Shown: in pieces, positions 18,362 through 27,026 of the stretch
How the letters are laid out: each line of letters begins with the position of its first letter
How positions within the stretch are numbered: position 1 is the first letter of the stretch
From: Anaerolinea sp.
GTDB lineage: Bacteria; Chloroflexota; Anaerolineae; Anaerolineales; Villigracilaceae
Reading direction: 5' to 3'
DNA length: 64,000 nucleotides
Assembly: GCA_020723805.1 (NCBI GenBank)
Contig: DYID01000019.1
Span: 1-64,000, forward strand
Notes under the pieces: model-generated
What the model was told of the DNA's origin: nothing
What the model saw: the letters and a program-made list of their open reading frames with translations, nothing else
Databases searched by the model: none
Program-made: the position numbers and the translations under genes

Positions 18362-20989
18362 CTATTTTCCGCCAAGGATCTCCAAGATCGCCAGCGCTTC
18401 CTGTTTGCCGCCATAGCCGTTCTCGCCGCCGGGACCCACGCAGGAGGGACAGCCGTCGGCGCAGGGGCAGGCGCTCACGAGTTCGAATGCGCGGGCGATG
18501 AGTTCCTCGTGCAGTTCAAAGAGTTTTTCGCTGAAGCCGATGCCCGCCGGAACCGCGTCATAGAGGACGACGGTCGGTCCGCCGAAGGTCTGGTTTTCGA
18601 CGGGTTCGATGTGTGTGCCGAGGTCGGAGGGGTCGCACATGAGGAAGAGCGGCGCAAGGTTGCCCAGCACATACGCCAGTCCCGCCAGCCCGCTCCTCAT
18701 GCGGACGTTTGCCTCCGCTTTTTTGTGGCAGGAGGGACAGAGGGTAACGAGGTTCTCAAGGCGGTTCGCCTCCTCGCGCGAGGCGAAGGCGCGGAACGGG
18801 ACTTTGTGATGCACGTCGTGCTGGCGGGTCGTCTCGGGCGCGCCGCACACCTGGCATTTGTAGCCGTCGCGCGCGCGGACCCGCTCGCGGATTTTGCCCC
18901 AGGCGGGTCCGTAGTCGTTCGGGTCGTTGGACCAGGCTCCGGCGTCGCGCAGACGCGTCACGGTCTCTTCGGAGAGGGAAAGCCAGTAGCCGGTGGTCTG
19001 CAGTTCGGAGGGCGGCAGGTCGAGGGGTTCCTGTCCGATGGTTTCGTGGGTGTACCAGCGGAGTTTGCGGAAGGCGGTCACTTGCGTGGTGACCTGTAAT
19101 TCGCCCCAAGCCTTCTTACCGACCTCACCCCCGTCCCCTCTCCTGCCAGGAGAGGGGTGCAAGGCGGCTTGAGCGGTTTCAGATAATACTTGGACGGTTG
19201 TGCCACGCAATGGCTCGGTGTAGTAGTCGCTGGCGATGGGTTTGAGGCGGGCGATGCGGTCTTCGAGATTCAACTCTTCCACCAGATATTGCTGCGCCTC
19301 GTGCAGGTAGATGGCGCCGGGGTGAACCATCCATGTTGCGCTTTCGCCGTCCACGATGCCGATGGTTTGCGGCTGGTCTTCGATGACGGTTTGCAGTACG
19401 ACGCTTTGCGGCGAGGCGGAACGCAGGGAGATGTTCGCGGCGGGGTATTGGTCTGCCATCCAGAAGAATTTTTCGTTGGAGAGATGGGCTTCACCATTGG
19501 AAAGTAGAAAGTGGAGGTATTCTTCGATGGTTTCGGCGGACAATGCTCCGAAGCCCTCGCCTTTTTGGAAGGGCAGTTCGAAGAGGGCGCAGCGCAGATG
19601 TTCGAGCAGGATGAGGAGATGGTTGGGATTGATGAGCGCCTGTTCGGGCGAGCGCTCGAAGAAGTATTCGGGATGATGAGCGAGGAACTGATCGAGGGGA
19701 TTTGCCGACGCTACCAGCACGCTGACGGCGGATTCAAGTCCGCGTCCGGCGCGACCCGCCTGCTGTCTCGCTGAAGCGACGCTGCCCGGATAGCCGACGA
19801 GGATTGCCGCGCCCAGCCCGCCGATGTCTATGCCGAGTTCGAGGGCGTTGGTGGCGACGACGGTTTTGACTGTGCCGTCGCGCAGTCCCCTTTCGATGTC
19901 GCGGCGCTGGGAGGGGAGGTAGCCGGAGCGGTAGCCGCGAATTTGTGATTGGTAATTGGTAATTGGTGATTCGATGCCTGGATTCGATGGTTGATTCTGT
20001 TGCAGGTATGTGAGAACGATTTCCACGCTTCTTCTCGAACGGGCAAAGACGACGGTCTGCACGTCGCTGCGGAGCAGGTCTTGCGCCAGCCGCACGCTTT
20101 CGAGCAGGGACGATTTTCGCAAGCCGAGGGATTCGTCCACGAGGGGCGGGTTGTAGAGGAGGAAGTGACGCGGTCCGCGCGCCGAGCCGTCGTTGTCAAT
20201 CAAGTGCGCGGGTTCTTCGATGAGTTTTTCGGCGAGTTCCTTTGGGTTGCCGATGGTGGCGGATGCAAGGATGAACTGCGGTTGTGCGCCGTAGAACTTT
20301 GCCACGCGCTTAAGCCGGCGGAGAACGTTGGCGACATGCGAGCCGAAGACTCCGCGGTAGGTGTGCGCTTCGTCTATGACGATGAATTTCAGGTTCGAGA
20401 AGAAGTCGAGCCAATTGGTGTGATGCGGCAGGATGCCGGTGTGGAGCATGTCGGGGTTGGTGAGGACGATGCGGGCGTTTTTGCGGATGGCGGGTCGTGC
20501 CGAGGTGGGGGTGTCGCCGTCGTAGATGGAAGTGATCAGTGACCAGTGATCAGTGATCAGTGACCAGTGATCAGTAATCAGTGACCAGTGATCAGTGACC
20601 AGTGACTGCAAGACTGATAACTGACTACTGATAACTGATAACTGATCCTGCGCGAGGGCTTTGGTGGGGAAGAGGTAGAGCGCGCGGGCGTTGGGGTTGA
20701 CGAGGAGTTCGGCAAAGACCGGCAGGTTGTAGGCAAGCGTCTTGCCGGATGCGGTGCCTGTGGAGAGGATGACGTTTTCGCCGGCGCGGGTGTGGGTCCA
20801 GGCTTCGAGTTGGTGGGAGTAGAGGGAGTGAATCCCGGCGGCGATCAAGGCTTGGGAGAGAGGAGCAGGCAGATCGGTCGGGAAGGGATGCGTCTGTGCG
20901 GGACGCGGAGGCAGAGTCCGCCAGGCGGCGATGTTAGGGGCGGTGTCGGGGTCGCGTTTCCAGAAGTCAAGCAGAGGGGCGAGGGGCAT
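18362..20989 (-). CDS. MrfA/YprA-like DEAD/DEAH helicase with inserted HNH domain and DUF1998
   Basis: An 875-residue superfamily 2 helicase; B. subtilis MrfA of this family acts in repair of mitomycin damage. It shows Walker A TGTASGKT, FPTKALAQDQL (Ia), YDGDTP, VIDEAHTYRGVFGSHV (II), SATIGNP (III), and the QQAGRAGRG motif VI. DUF1998 with the zinc-type cluster CPCADGCPSCV forms the C-terminus. Unusually, an HNH nuclease module (RDGYKCQVCG, HDVHHKVPFRAF, LVTLCPSCHK; about residues 705-765) sits just before DUF1998. Three repeat tracts are in frame: heptapeptide TDHWSLI repeats between motif Ia and YDGDTP, a short ITNYQSQI tract, and a CCCCTCTCC palindrome. All keep the frame open. Confidence 0.88.
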   Translation of the reverse strand: MPLAPLLDFWKRDPDTAPNIAAWRTLPPRPAQTHPFPTDLPAPLSQALIAAGIHSLYSHQLEAWTHTRAGENVILSTGTASGKTLAYNLPVFAELLVNPNARALYLFPTKALAQDQLSVISSQLSVLQSLVTDHWSLITDHWSLITDHWSLITSIYDGDTPTSARPAIRKNARIVLTNPDMLHTGILPHHTNWLDFFSNLKFIVIDEAHTYRGVFGSHVANVLRRLKRVAKFYGAQPQFILASATIGNPKELAEKLIEEPAHLIDNDGSARGPRHFLLYNPPLVDESLGLRKSSLLESVRLAQDLLRSDVQTVVFARSRRSVEIVLTYLQQNQPSNPGIESPITNYQSQIRGYRSGYLPSQRRDIERGLRDGTVKTVVATNALELGIDIGGLGAAILVGYPGSVASARQQAGRAGRGLESAVSVLVASANPLDQFLAHHPEYFFERSPEQALINPNHLLILLEHLRCALFELPFQKGEGFGALSAETIEEYLHFLLSNGEAHLSNEKFFWMADQYPAANISLRSASPQSVVLQTVIEDQPQTIGIVDGESATWMVHPGAIYLHEAQQYLVEELNLEDRIARLKPIASDYYTEPLRGTTVQVLSETAQAALHPSPGRRGDGGEVGKKAWGELQVTTQVTAFRKLRWYTHETIGQEPLDLPPSELQTTGYWLSLSEETVTRLRDAGAWSNDPNDYGPAWGKIRERVRARDGYKCQVCGAPETTRQHDVHHKVPFRAFASREEANRLENLVTLCPSCHKKAEANVRMRSGLAGLAYVLGNLAPLFLMCDPSDLGTHIEPVENQTFGGPTVVLYDAVPAGIGFSEKLFELHEELIARAFELVSACPCADGCPSCVGPGGENGYGGKQEALAILEILGGK
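19135..19157. repeat. CCCCTCTCC palindrome inside the helicase gene
   Basis: CCCCTCTCCT, loop GCC, AGGAGAGGGG, preceded by CTCACCCCCGT. The same sequence type occurs at 51950-51971 before a methyltransferase gene. Here it is read through and encodes a Pro/Arg/Gly-rich loop (LHPSPGRRGDGGE). Confidence 0.75.
19945..19972. repeat. period-7 array inside the helicase gene
   Basis: GTGATTG GTAATTG GTAATTG GTGATTC, in frame, encoding part of SPITNYQSQI on the minus strand. Confidence 0.75.
20531..20646. repeat. large period-7 array inside the helicase gene
   Basis: About 16 heptamers of the CAGTGAT/CAGTGAC type, then ACTGATA-type units. Three heptamers equal seven codons, giving tandem TDHWSLI in the protein. 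It replaces and lengthens the loop between helicase motif Ia and the YDGDTP motif. Confidence 0.9.
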
Positions 20990-21028
20990 GTTCTTACAAA
21001 AAGGGTTGCGCTGAGTTTGTCGAAGCGG

Positions 21029-22027
21029 TTATTTCGATGAGCGGTTCAGGATGCGAAGGGCGAGGGCGCCCACACCCAGAGGAAACCAGAAGGTAATGCC
21101 GCGATAGGCAAAGGTGATGACAACCGCCTGACTCCACGGTACGCGCAGGGAGGAGAGGGCAAGAGGCATGACGCCCTCGACAATGCCGATGCCGGAAGGC
21201 GTGGGGGAGACGATGAGGAAAAGGTAGGAGATGGCAAAGCCGCCGATGATGGTGCCGGTGGAAAAGGGAACTTGGAACGCCAGAAAAGACGCCGCCAGGA
21301 CGCCCATCAGGAGCGTTTTGTTGAGAAGAGCCAGCGCCATCGGTTTGATCAATCCGTGCAGCCGGCCAGGCAGAGATTGGAGGTCTGCCGCCATTTCGCC
21401 GGCGAAGTGGTGGGCGCGTTCTTCGCTGAGGTAGGGACGATGCAGGAAGGGAGGTACCAGGCGGTTGACAAGACGCGCCATCCAAGCCAGGGCTTTGCCA
21501 AGCGCTTTGGCAGAGCGCGATCCCAGGTAGAGCAAAGCGCCCAGGGCGGCGGCGACGGCAAACATGATGGCGGATGCGGCGATTTCGCTTGGGTTGAGGT
21601 CGTTGCGGCGAATGAGGACAAGCAAGCCGAGGGTGAGGACAACGAGGAAGGCGAGGTAATCGAGGAAGAGAGAGACCATACCGGCGACGGTTGCTTTGCC
21701 GGGCGACAAATTGTTGCGGTTGGCGCTGCTGATAAAGACCGCCATGCCGCCCATGCCGGCGCTGGGGGCAACGGTGTTGACAAAATTGGCGGCGGTGGAC
21801 ATGAGGGAAAGCTCATACAAACTGCCTTCCATGCCCAGCAGGCGGTAGAGCGAGAGGTACGTCATGCCCGATACCAGAAACCAGCCGCACTGGAGAAGTA
21901 CCGCTGAAAGGATGAACCAGAAGTTTCCCCGTTTGAGGGTTTGTAAGATGGTTTCAAGTTCTCCGAAACTCGAATAAAGGAATACCGCACCCAGGAATAC
22001 GACGAGGATGAAAAGAAAATTTCGCAT
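21029..22027 (-). CDS. lysylphosphatidylglycerol synthase TM region / UPF0104 flippase-like membrane protein
   Basis: A 332-residue membrane protein with about eight helices. The APSAGMGGMAVF segment, with NFVNTVAP before it, and SPTPSGIGIVEGVM near the C-terminus are hallmarks of the UPF0104/LPG-synthase TM family, some members of which move lipids across the membrane. The soluble acyl- or lysyl-transferase domain of MprF is absent, so only a flippase-like role is suggested. The ATG at 22027 is preferred over an open extension to 22117, because the extension runs through the terminator of the upstream gene and a TATAAT lies nine bases before this ATG. Confidence 0.8.
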   Translation of the reverse strand: MRNFLFILVVFLGAVFLYSSFGELETILQTLKRGNFWFILSAVLLQCGWFLVSGMTYLSLYRLLGMEGSLYELSLMSTAANFVNTVAPSAGMGGMAVFISSANRNNLSPGKATVAGMVSLFLDYLAFLVVLTLGLLVLIRRNDLNPSEIAASAIMFAVAAALGALLYLGSRSAKALGKALAWMARLVNRLVPPFLHRPYLSEERAHHFAGEMAADLQSLPGRLHGLIKPMALALLNKTLLMGVLAASFLAFQVPFSTGTIIGGFAISYLFLIVSPTPSGIGIVEGVMPLALSSLRVPWSQAVVITFAYRGITFWFPLGVGALALRILNRSSK

Positions 22028-22036
22028 GTTGGGAAA

Positions 22037-22042
22037 ATTATA
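22037..22042 (-). promoter_or_regulatory. -10 element of the flippase-like gene
   Basis: TATAAT on the minus strand, nine bases before the ATG at 22027, with no SD between them. Predicted very short leader or leaderless. Confidence 0.4.
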
Positions 22043-22074
22043 CACGCCCCCGCCCAGACCCCCTGAACGGCGCG

Positions 22075-22113
22075 AAAAAAAGACTTCGGAAGCCGCTGTG
22101 ACTTCCGAAGTCT
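22075..22113 (-). terminator. terminator after the zinc metallopeptidase gene
   Basis: A 12-bp stem AGACTTCGGAAG / CTTCCGAAGTCT with a nine-base loop, followed on the minus strand by seven T. It lies 11 bases after the stop at 22124. It resembles the hairpins at 27754 and 44281. Confidence 0.88.
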
Positions 22114-22123
22114 GCATTTCATT

Positions 22124-22849
22124 TCAGTCCCTGCGCCGTCCGAGACCGCCGAGCAGGAAGACGTAGTAAAGCACTTGCAGTACGGCGGTGACCAGCGCGG
22201 CGACGTAGGTGAGGGCGGCGGCGTTCAGCACCTGGTTGACGCCGTGCGCTTCCTCCTCCGTGCGGATGATGCCGCTTTGTGCGAGCATGGCTTTGGCGCG
22301 GGCGGAGGCGTTGAATTCGACGGGCAGGGTCGCCAGCGCAAAGACCGCGCCGCCGGCAAAGAACAGAACGCCCAGCCAGGCGAGGTCGAGCCAGCGCAGG
22401 AACAAGCCTGCCAGGATGAGGATCCAGCCGAGGTTGGAGCCGATGTTCACCATGGGGACCAGCGCCGAGCGGAAGCGGAGGGGAAGGTAGCCTTCCGCGT
22501 CCTGCATGGCGTGACCGAGTTCATGGGCGGCAACAGCGACAGCCGCTACGGAGGGGGTGTTTGCCACCGTGGGCGAGAGGTAGAGGGTTTTGTCGCGCGG
22601 GTCGTAGTGGTCGGTGAGCTGACCGCCCACGCCGAGCACGCGGACATTTTGCAGTTGTGCGCCTCCTTCAAAGCCGGAATACACGGCGCGCGAGACGAGC
22701 TGCTGGGCGGCTTGAGCGCCGGTCAGCCCGCTGGAGGCGCGGACTTGACTCCATTTCTCATAAGCATGTCTCACATACCAGGATGTGATGCTCATCAAAA
22801 TGAAGGCGGGAAGCATGAAGAGCAGATAGGTTGGGTCGAAGAAGAACAT
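22124..22849 (-). CDS. membrane zinc metallopeptidase, YugP/PF04298 family
   Basis: A 241-residue protein with an N-terminal helix, a cytoplasmic or luminal catalytic segment and three or more C-terminal helices. The catalytic motif AAHELGHAMQ (HExxH with Glu) and the preceding VRVLGVGGQLTDHYDPRDKTLYLS are typical of the YugP zinc metallopeptidase family. The SD AGGAGA lies seven bases before the ATG. Its cellular role is not established. It is followed by its own terminator and preceded by the S41 peptidase gene 45 bases upstream, so the two may be cotranscribed as a proteolysis pair. Confidence 0.88.
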   Translation of the reverse strand: MFFFDPTYLLFMLPAFILMSITSWYVRHAYEKWSQVRASSGLTGAQAAQQLVSRAVYSGFEGGAQLQNVRVLGVGGQLTDHYDPRDKTLYLSPTVANTPSVAAVAVAAHELGHAMQDAEGYLPLRFRSALVPMVNIGSNLGWILILAGLFLRWLDLAWLGVLFFAGGAVFALATLPVEFNASARAKAMLAQSGIIRTEEEAHGVNQVLNAAALTYVAALVTAVLQVLYYVFLLGGLGRRRD

Positions 22850-22894
22850 GGTTATCTCCTTTCCCGGCTCCCGCGCGGGCGGGAAGCCGATGGG

Positions 22895-24172
22895 TTACTT
22901 TTGTGCAATCATTTCCATCAATACTTCTACGGCTTTATCCAATTGCGGGTCGCGCTTGTTTTCGTAGTCGGCGTCGGTCATTTCGACGATGTAATCAGGA
23001 GTGAGACCCACACCTTGAATCAGCCGTTCTTTGGGGGTCAGCCATTTGGCGATGGTGATGCGCGCCGCACCCTGATCGTTGGAGAGCGGCTGGATGGTCT
23101 GCACGGAGCCTTTGCCAAAGGTCTGCACGCCGACGAGTTTGGCGCGTCCGTAGTCTTGCAGGGCGCCCGCCACGATTTCGGAAGCGGAGGCGGAGCCCTC
23201 ATTGACCAGCACCACCATGGGGATGTCGGTGGCTTTGCCGTTGCCGAGAGCGTTGTAGGTGTCGCGTGTGCCGTCGCCGTATTGTTCGATCAGCACCACG
23301 CCTTCGTCAATGAATTCGGACATGACCTCGACGGAGGTGATGAGGTAGCCGCCGGGGTTGAAGCGCAGGTCGAGGATGATGCCCTTGGGGTTTTGCGCCA
23401 GAAGTTCGTCCAGTTTGGCGCGCAGTTCGTCAGTGGTGCGGTCGCCGAAGAAGTTGATGTCAATGTAGGCGATGCCGTCTTCACGCATTTCGCCGGTCAC
23501 ACTGGGAACGGTGATGCGGGCGCGGACGATGGTGAACTCCAGCGGTTCGGGTTCGCCCTCGCGCAGGACCGTCAAAACAACGGTCGTGCCAGCCGGTCCC
23601 AACACCTTTTGGCGGGCTTCCTCGGGGGTGACACCAGTCATGTCTTCGCCGTCAATGGCGATGATCTGGTCGCCGGGGCGCAGACCGGCGGCTTCGGCTG
23701 GCGAGCCTTCGATGGGACTCACGATGGTCAGATATTCGCCCTGGGTATCCACATAAGCGCCGATGCCCTCATATTGACCGGAGAGGGAGGTGGATTCGAT
23801 TTCATAGACCTTTGGGTCCATGTAATAGGTGTAATCGTCGCCGACCGCTTCCATCATGCCGCGAATGGCGCCTTGCATGAGCAGGGTATCATCTACGGGC
23901 TGGTTGACGTATTGCGTATGAACGAGATTCCACGCTTCCCAGAAGGGGACGAAGAGGTTTTGCAATTCCTGCGGGGTGACGTTCGCCTGCCCTTCCTGGG
24001 TGGGGGCGGCGGTGGGCGGCAGGAGAATGTTGGTGGGCGGGTTGGGGTTGAACCCCGGGAAGAGATTCGTTTCTCCCAAAACGTGGCGGGTGACAAAGCC
24101 GCCGGCAAACGAACCGCTCAGCAGGATGAGCGCCGCAAAGATGCCAAGAATGGTTTTGGTTGTTTTGTTCAC
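22895..24172 (-). CDS. ctpA: S41-family C-terminal processing peptidase
   Basis: A 425-residue exported serine protease that cuts unstructured C-termini. One N-terminal helix (TILGIFAALILLSGSFAGGF) serves as signal anchor. A PDZ domain follows (SLSGQYEGIGAYV through GLRPGDQIIAIDGEDM), then the catalytic core with YIDINFFGDRT, GIILDLRFNPGG, VNEGSASASEIVAG and the nucleophile region FGKGSVQTIQPL with Ser and a downstream Lys/Gln. The start is a GTG at 24172 with GGAGG at the correct distance; an ATG at 24199 lies upstream of that SD. Proposed to act at the cell surface. Confidence 0.93.
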   Translation of the reverse strand: MNKTTKTILGIFAALILLSGSFAGGFVTRHVLGETNLFPGFNPNPPTNILLPPTAAPTQEGQANVTPQELQNLFVPFWEAWNLVHTQYVNQPVDDTLLMQGAIRGMMEAVGDDYTYYMDPKVYEIESTSLSGQYEGIGAYVDTQGEYLTIVSPIEGSPAEAAGLRPGDQIIAIDGEDMTGVTPEEARQKVLGPAGTTVVLTVLREGEPEPLEFTIVRARITVPSVTGEMREDGIAYIDINFFGDRTTDELRAKLDELLAQNPKGIILDLRFNPGGYLITSVEVMSEFIDEGVVLIEQYGDGTRDTYNALGNGKATDIPMVVLVNEGSASASEIVAGALQDYGRAKLVGVQTFGKGSVQTIQPLSNDQGAARITIAKWLTPKERLIQGVGLTPDYIVEMTDADYENKRDPQLDKAVEVLMEMIAQK

Positions 24173-24279
24173 AAAAGCCTCCGGTAAGGTGTTGGTCACA
24201 GCAGTAACCGTGAATGAACGATACTATGGCGTGATTAGAGAATGATGAAATCCGTCGTATGAGGAGCGTTAGAACGACG

Positions 24280-24516
24280 CTACTCCACGTTTTTCTCGCC
24301 GTTTCCCCGCAATTCATCCACTTTTTGGCGCAGTTCGTCCATGGATTTGTCGGCGTGACCCTGCCGTGTTTGATTGAAGGAGTTGCGCAGGGTGTTCATC
24401 CAGTTGGTTTTGCCGCCGCGCACGAATCCGCGCACGATGCCATACATGATGAGATTCGCGCCGACGACGAGCAGAAGGAAAATCAAAGCGGCAAGCATCA
24501 CACGGTCGTTGTCCAT
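24280..24516 (-). CDS. small single-pass membrane protein
   Basis: A 78-residue protein with one N-terminal transmembrane helix (VMLAALIFLLLVVGANLIMYGIV), a basic patch and a charged amphipathic C-terminal half (MDELRQKVDELRGNGEKN) that may form a coiled coil. No known domain was recognised. It lies between the S41 peptidase and the HAD gene on the same strand with gaps of about 60-110 bases. The consistent codon pattern and a GGAGA-like SD sequence support it as a real gene. Confidence 0.6.
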   Translation of the reverse strand: MDNDRVMLAALIFLLLVVGANLIMYGIVRGFVRGGKTNWMNTLRNSFNQTRQGHADKSMDELRQKVDELRGNGEKNVE

Positions 24517-24579
24517 GAGGTTCTCCAGAAGAGGGCATTTCGCGCAGCAGACGTGCTCTAACGTCCGTTCAATCCAGTG

Positions 24580-25212
24580 TTAATCGCCCAGCAGAATGGG
24601 CAGGTGATTCCAATCCACAAAGACGCCGCTGGCATTGGGGGTGGGTTCTTCGGTGCCGTAGAGGATGCTCGCCATGCCCACGCTCAAGGCGGCGCGGGTG
24701 GTGCGCGGCAGATCGTCTATCACCACGCATTTGCGCGGGTCGGGTTCGTCGGCGAGGTCCTGGGCGATGGCGAAGGATTCGGGCATCGGCTTGCAGTAGG
24801 GGGCGACGGCGTTCACGTCAATGATGGTCTCGAATAAATCGTCCAATTGAAGGACGGCGAGGACGCGGCGGGCGTGGTGAACGTCGGCGTTGGTGAAGAT
24901 CAGGTTGCGGGTCGGAAGCGAAGCGATGATTTCGCGCTGACGAGGATTGGGAGTCAGGTACTCTTCCAGCGGCAGGTCATGCACATAAGCCAGGTAGTCC
25001 TGTGTATCCACGTTGTGATGCGCCTGCAAGCCGCGCAGGGTGGTGCCGTAGGTTTTGTAGTATTGCTCGCGCAGGGCAGGCACTTGGTCGGCGGGCAGCC
25101 CCATGCGCTCGGTCATGTAGCGGGTCATGCGCTCCTTGATGGCTTGCCACAGCCCGCTGGAAGCGGGATAGAGCGTGTCGTCGAGGTCGAAGAAGATGGT
25201 TGTAAATCGCAT
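24580..25212 (-). CDS. HAD-superfamily hydrolase, pyrimidine 5'-nucleotidase (SDT1) type
   Basis: A 210-residue HAD phosphatase. Motif I FFDLDDTLYPASSGLW, motif II LIFTNADVHHARRVL, motif III Lys in APYCKPMPESF and motif IV VVIDDLPRTT are all present. The FDLDDTLYP and YYKTYGTTLRGL combination is characteristic of the yeast SDT1/PHM8-like pyrimidine 5'-nucleotidase family. It would dephosphorylate a nucleotide or other small phosphate ester in the cytoplasm. It is divergent from mutL with only 20 bases between starts, so the two promoters overlap each other's coding ends. Confidence 0.87.
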   Translation of the reverse strand: MRFTTIFFDLDDTLYPASSGLWQAIKERMTRYMTERMGLPADQVPALREQYYKTYGTTLRGLQAHHNVDTQDYLAYVHDLPLEEYLTPNPRQREIIASLPTRNLIFTNADVHHARRVLAVLQLDDLFETIIDVNAVAPYCKPMPESFAIAQDLADEPDPRKCVVIDDLPRTTRAALSVGMASILYGTEEPTPNASGVFVDWNHLPILLGD

Positions 25213-25220
25213 GGGGAGAT

Positions 25221-25226
25221 TATAAT
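25221..25226 (+). promoter_or_regulatory. -10 element of mutL, predicted leaderless
   Basis: A consensus TATAAT lies six bases before the mutL ATG at 25233, leaving no room for an SD. Confidence 0.55.
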
Positions 25227-25232
25227 CGTCCC

Positions 25233-27026
25233 ATGCCCATCCGTTTGCTCGCCCCCGAGGTTGCCTCGCAAATCGCCGCCGGCGAGGTCATCGAGCGTCC
25301 CGCCTCGGTGGTGAAGGAGCTCGTGGAAAATGCGCTGGATGCCGGCGCGCGGACGATTGCGATTACCGTAGAGGAAGCGGGGAGGAAGTTGATTGAAGTG
25401 GCAGACGACGGCTGCGGCATCCCCTCGAACGAACTGGAACTTGCCGTCTCGCGTCATGCGACCTCGAAACTGGTCCGCTCCGAGGACCTTTTTTTCATCT
25501 CTACGCTGGGTTTCCGCGGGGAGGCGCTGGCTTCCATCGGTTCCGTCTCGCGGATGACGATCACCTCGCGGGTGAAGGATGCAAAGGAAGGCGCGCGCAT
25601 TCGCGTGGAAGGGGGAATGGCGGGGAAGCCGGCGAAAGTCGGCGCGACCGTTGGCACGATCGTTCGCGTGGAGGATTTGTTCTACAACGTGCCGGCGCGT
25701 TTGAAATTTTTGAAGACCGACGTAACCGAGCGGCGGGCAATTGACTCGCTGGTGACGCGTTATGCGCTGGCATACCCTGAGAAACGATTCAAACTCTCCG
25801 AAGGGAAAAACGTCATCCTGCAAACGGCGGGCGACGGCGACCGGCGCTCCATCCTTGCCGCGCTCTACGGCGTGGATGTGGCGAAGCAGATGCTCGAAGT
25901 GATGGCGGAGGAAGACGGTTACCGCCTGACAGGGTTTATCAGCCCCGCTTCGTTGACGCGCTCGAACCGCAAGGAAATCACCTTTTTTATCAACGGACGC
26001 TGGGTGCAGGAGGTTGCGCTCAACACGGCGCTGTTGCAGGCGTATCACACCCTGCTCATGGTGGGACGTTACCCGCTGACTGCCTTGTTCCTCGAAATGA
26101 ATCCGCGCGATGTGGATGTAAACGTACATCCTGCCAAAGCCGAAGTGCGCTTTCGAGACCAGGACCGCGTCTTCAGTTTTGTGCAAAGGTCGGTGCGGAA
26201 GGCGCTGCTGGCGTATTCGCCGGTGCCGAACGTGGCGCCCAGCCTGTGGGGGACGGTGAGGACGACGCCATCGGAGGAAAAGTCCTCCTCCGTTGGGCTG
26301 GATTGGGCGATTGGGCATGACGAGGGAGTGGGTGGCGGACGGTTGGGAGTTGGCAGTGATCAGTTATCAGTAAACAGTGATCAGTTATCAGTAAACAGTG
26401 AACAGGTCATCGTAAATCGTCAATCCGAAATCGTAAATCGCATTCCGTTGATGCGGCTCATCGGTCAGGTCGGCGGGACGTATCTGGTGGCGGAGGGACC
26501 CGACGGCTTGTATCTGATTGATCAGCACGCCGCGCACGAACGGGTTTTGTTCGAGAAGTTGATGGCGCAGCATGAGAGGCAGAACATCCCCTCGCAGGCG
26601 CTGTTGAACCCTGAAGTGGTGACCCTCCCGCCGGGTGCGGCGCAATTACTGCTTAACCAATTGCCCATTCTCAGCCGCTTTGGCTTCGACGTGGAAGAAT
26701 TTGGTCCAAATACTTTTCGAGTGAGGGCGATTCCGATTTTGTTTGCGGGCAGCGATCCCGCCTCGGCGCTGAGGGCGGTGGTGGAGGATTTCGAGGAGGA
26801 TGAAACGCCGCTGCAGAACGAGGTCGAGGCGAGACTCGCAGCGCGGGTCTGCAAGCGGATGGCGGTCAAGGGCGGGCAGACGCTTTCCAGCGAGGAGCAG
26901 CGCGCGCTGCTCAACGACCTCGAAACCTGCGAGTCGCCGCGAACCTGTCCGCATGGGCGTCCGACGATGATTCACCTTTCGGTGGATCTGTTGGAACGTC
27001 AGTTTGGGAGGCGCGGTGCACGCTGA
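25233..27026 (+). CDS. mutL: DNA mismatch repair protein MutL
   Basis: Couples mismatch recognition by MutS to strand incision. At 597 residues, the N-terminal GHKL ATPase shows the ELVENALDAGA, DDGCGI and TLGFRGEALASI motifs. The C-terminal domain starts near residue 405 (LMRLIGQVGGTYLVAEG) and holds the endonuclease metal motif DQHAAHERVLFE, with AARVCKRMA and CPHGRP later. It is thus a MutL with intrinsic nicking activity, as expected in bacteria without MutH. The inter-domain linker (about residues 345-405) contains a period-7 array (GSDQLSVNSDQLSVNSEQ). The downstream GGDEF gene overlaps its 3' end. Confidence 0.96.
   Translation: MPIRLLAPEVASQIAAGEVIERPASVVKELVENALDAGARTIAITVEEAGRKLIEVADDGCGIPSNELELAVSRHATSKLVRSEDLFFISTLGFRGEALASIGSVSRMTITSRVKDAKEGARIRVEGGMAGKPAKVGATVGTIVRVEDLFYNVPARLKFLKTDVTERRAIDSLVTRYALAYPEKRFKLSEGKNVILQTAGDGDRRSILAALYGVDVAKQMLEVMAEEDGYRLTGFISPASLTRSNRKEITFFINGRWVQEVALNTALLQAYHTLLMVGRYPLTALFLEMNPRDVDVNVHPAKAEVRFRDQDRVFSFVQRSVRKALLAYSPVPNVAPSLWGTVRTTPSEEKSSSVGLDWAIGHDEGVGGGRLGVGSDQLSVNSDQLSVNSEQVIVNRQSEIVNRIPLMRLIGQVGGTYLVAEGPDGLYLIDQHAAHERVLFEKLMAQHERQNIPSQALLNPEVVTLPPGAAQLLLNQLPILSRFGFDVEEFGPNTFRVRAIPILFAGSDPASALRAVVEDFEEDETPLQNEVEARLAARVCKRMAVKGGQTLSSEEQRALLNDLETCESPRTCPHGRPTMIHLSVDLLERQFGRRGAR
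26353..26442. repeat. period-7 array in the mutL linker
   Basis: Units of the CAGTGAT/CAGTTAT/CAGTAAA type followed by AATCGTA/AATCCGA units, in frame. Seven-residue periodicity (SDQLSVN) is visible in the protein. Confidence 0.85.

Noticed and set aside
20531-20646. Possible CRISPR array
   Set aside because: The repeats are 7 bases long with no unique spacers and lie inside a coding sequence.
22175-24187. 670-codon plus-strand open frame opposite the metallopeptidase and S41 peptidase genes
   Set aside because: It spans two clear minus-strand genes and the terminator region; composition is His/Gly/Val-rich as expected of an antisense frame.
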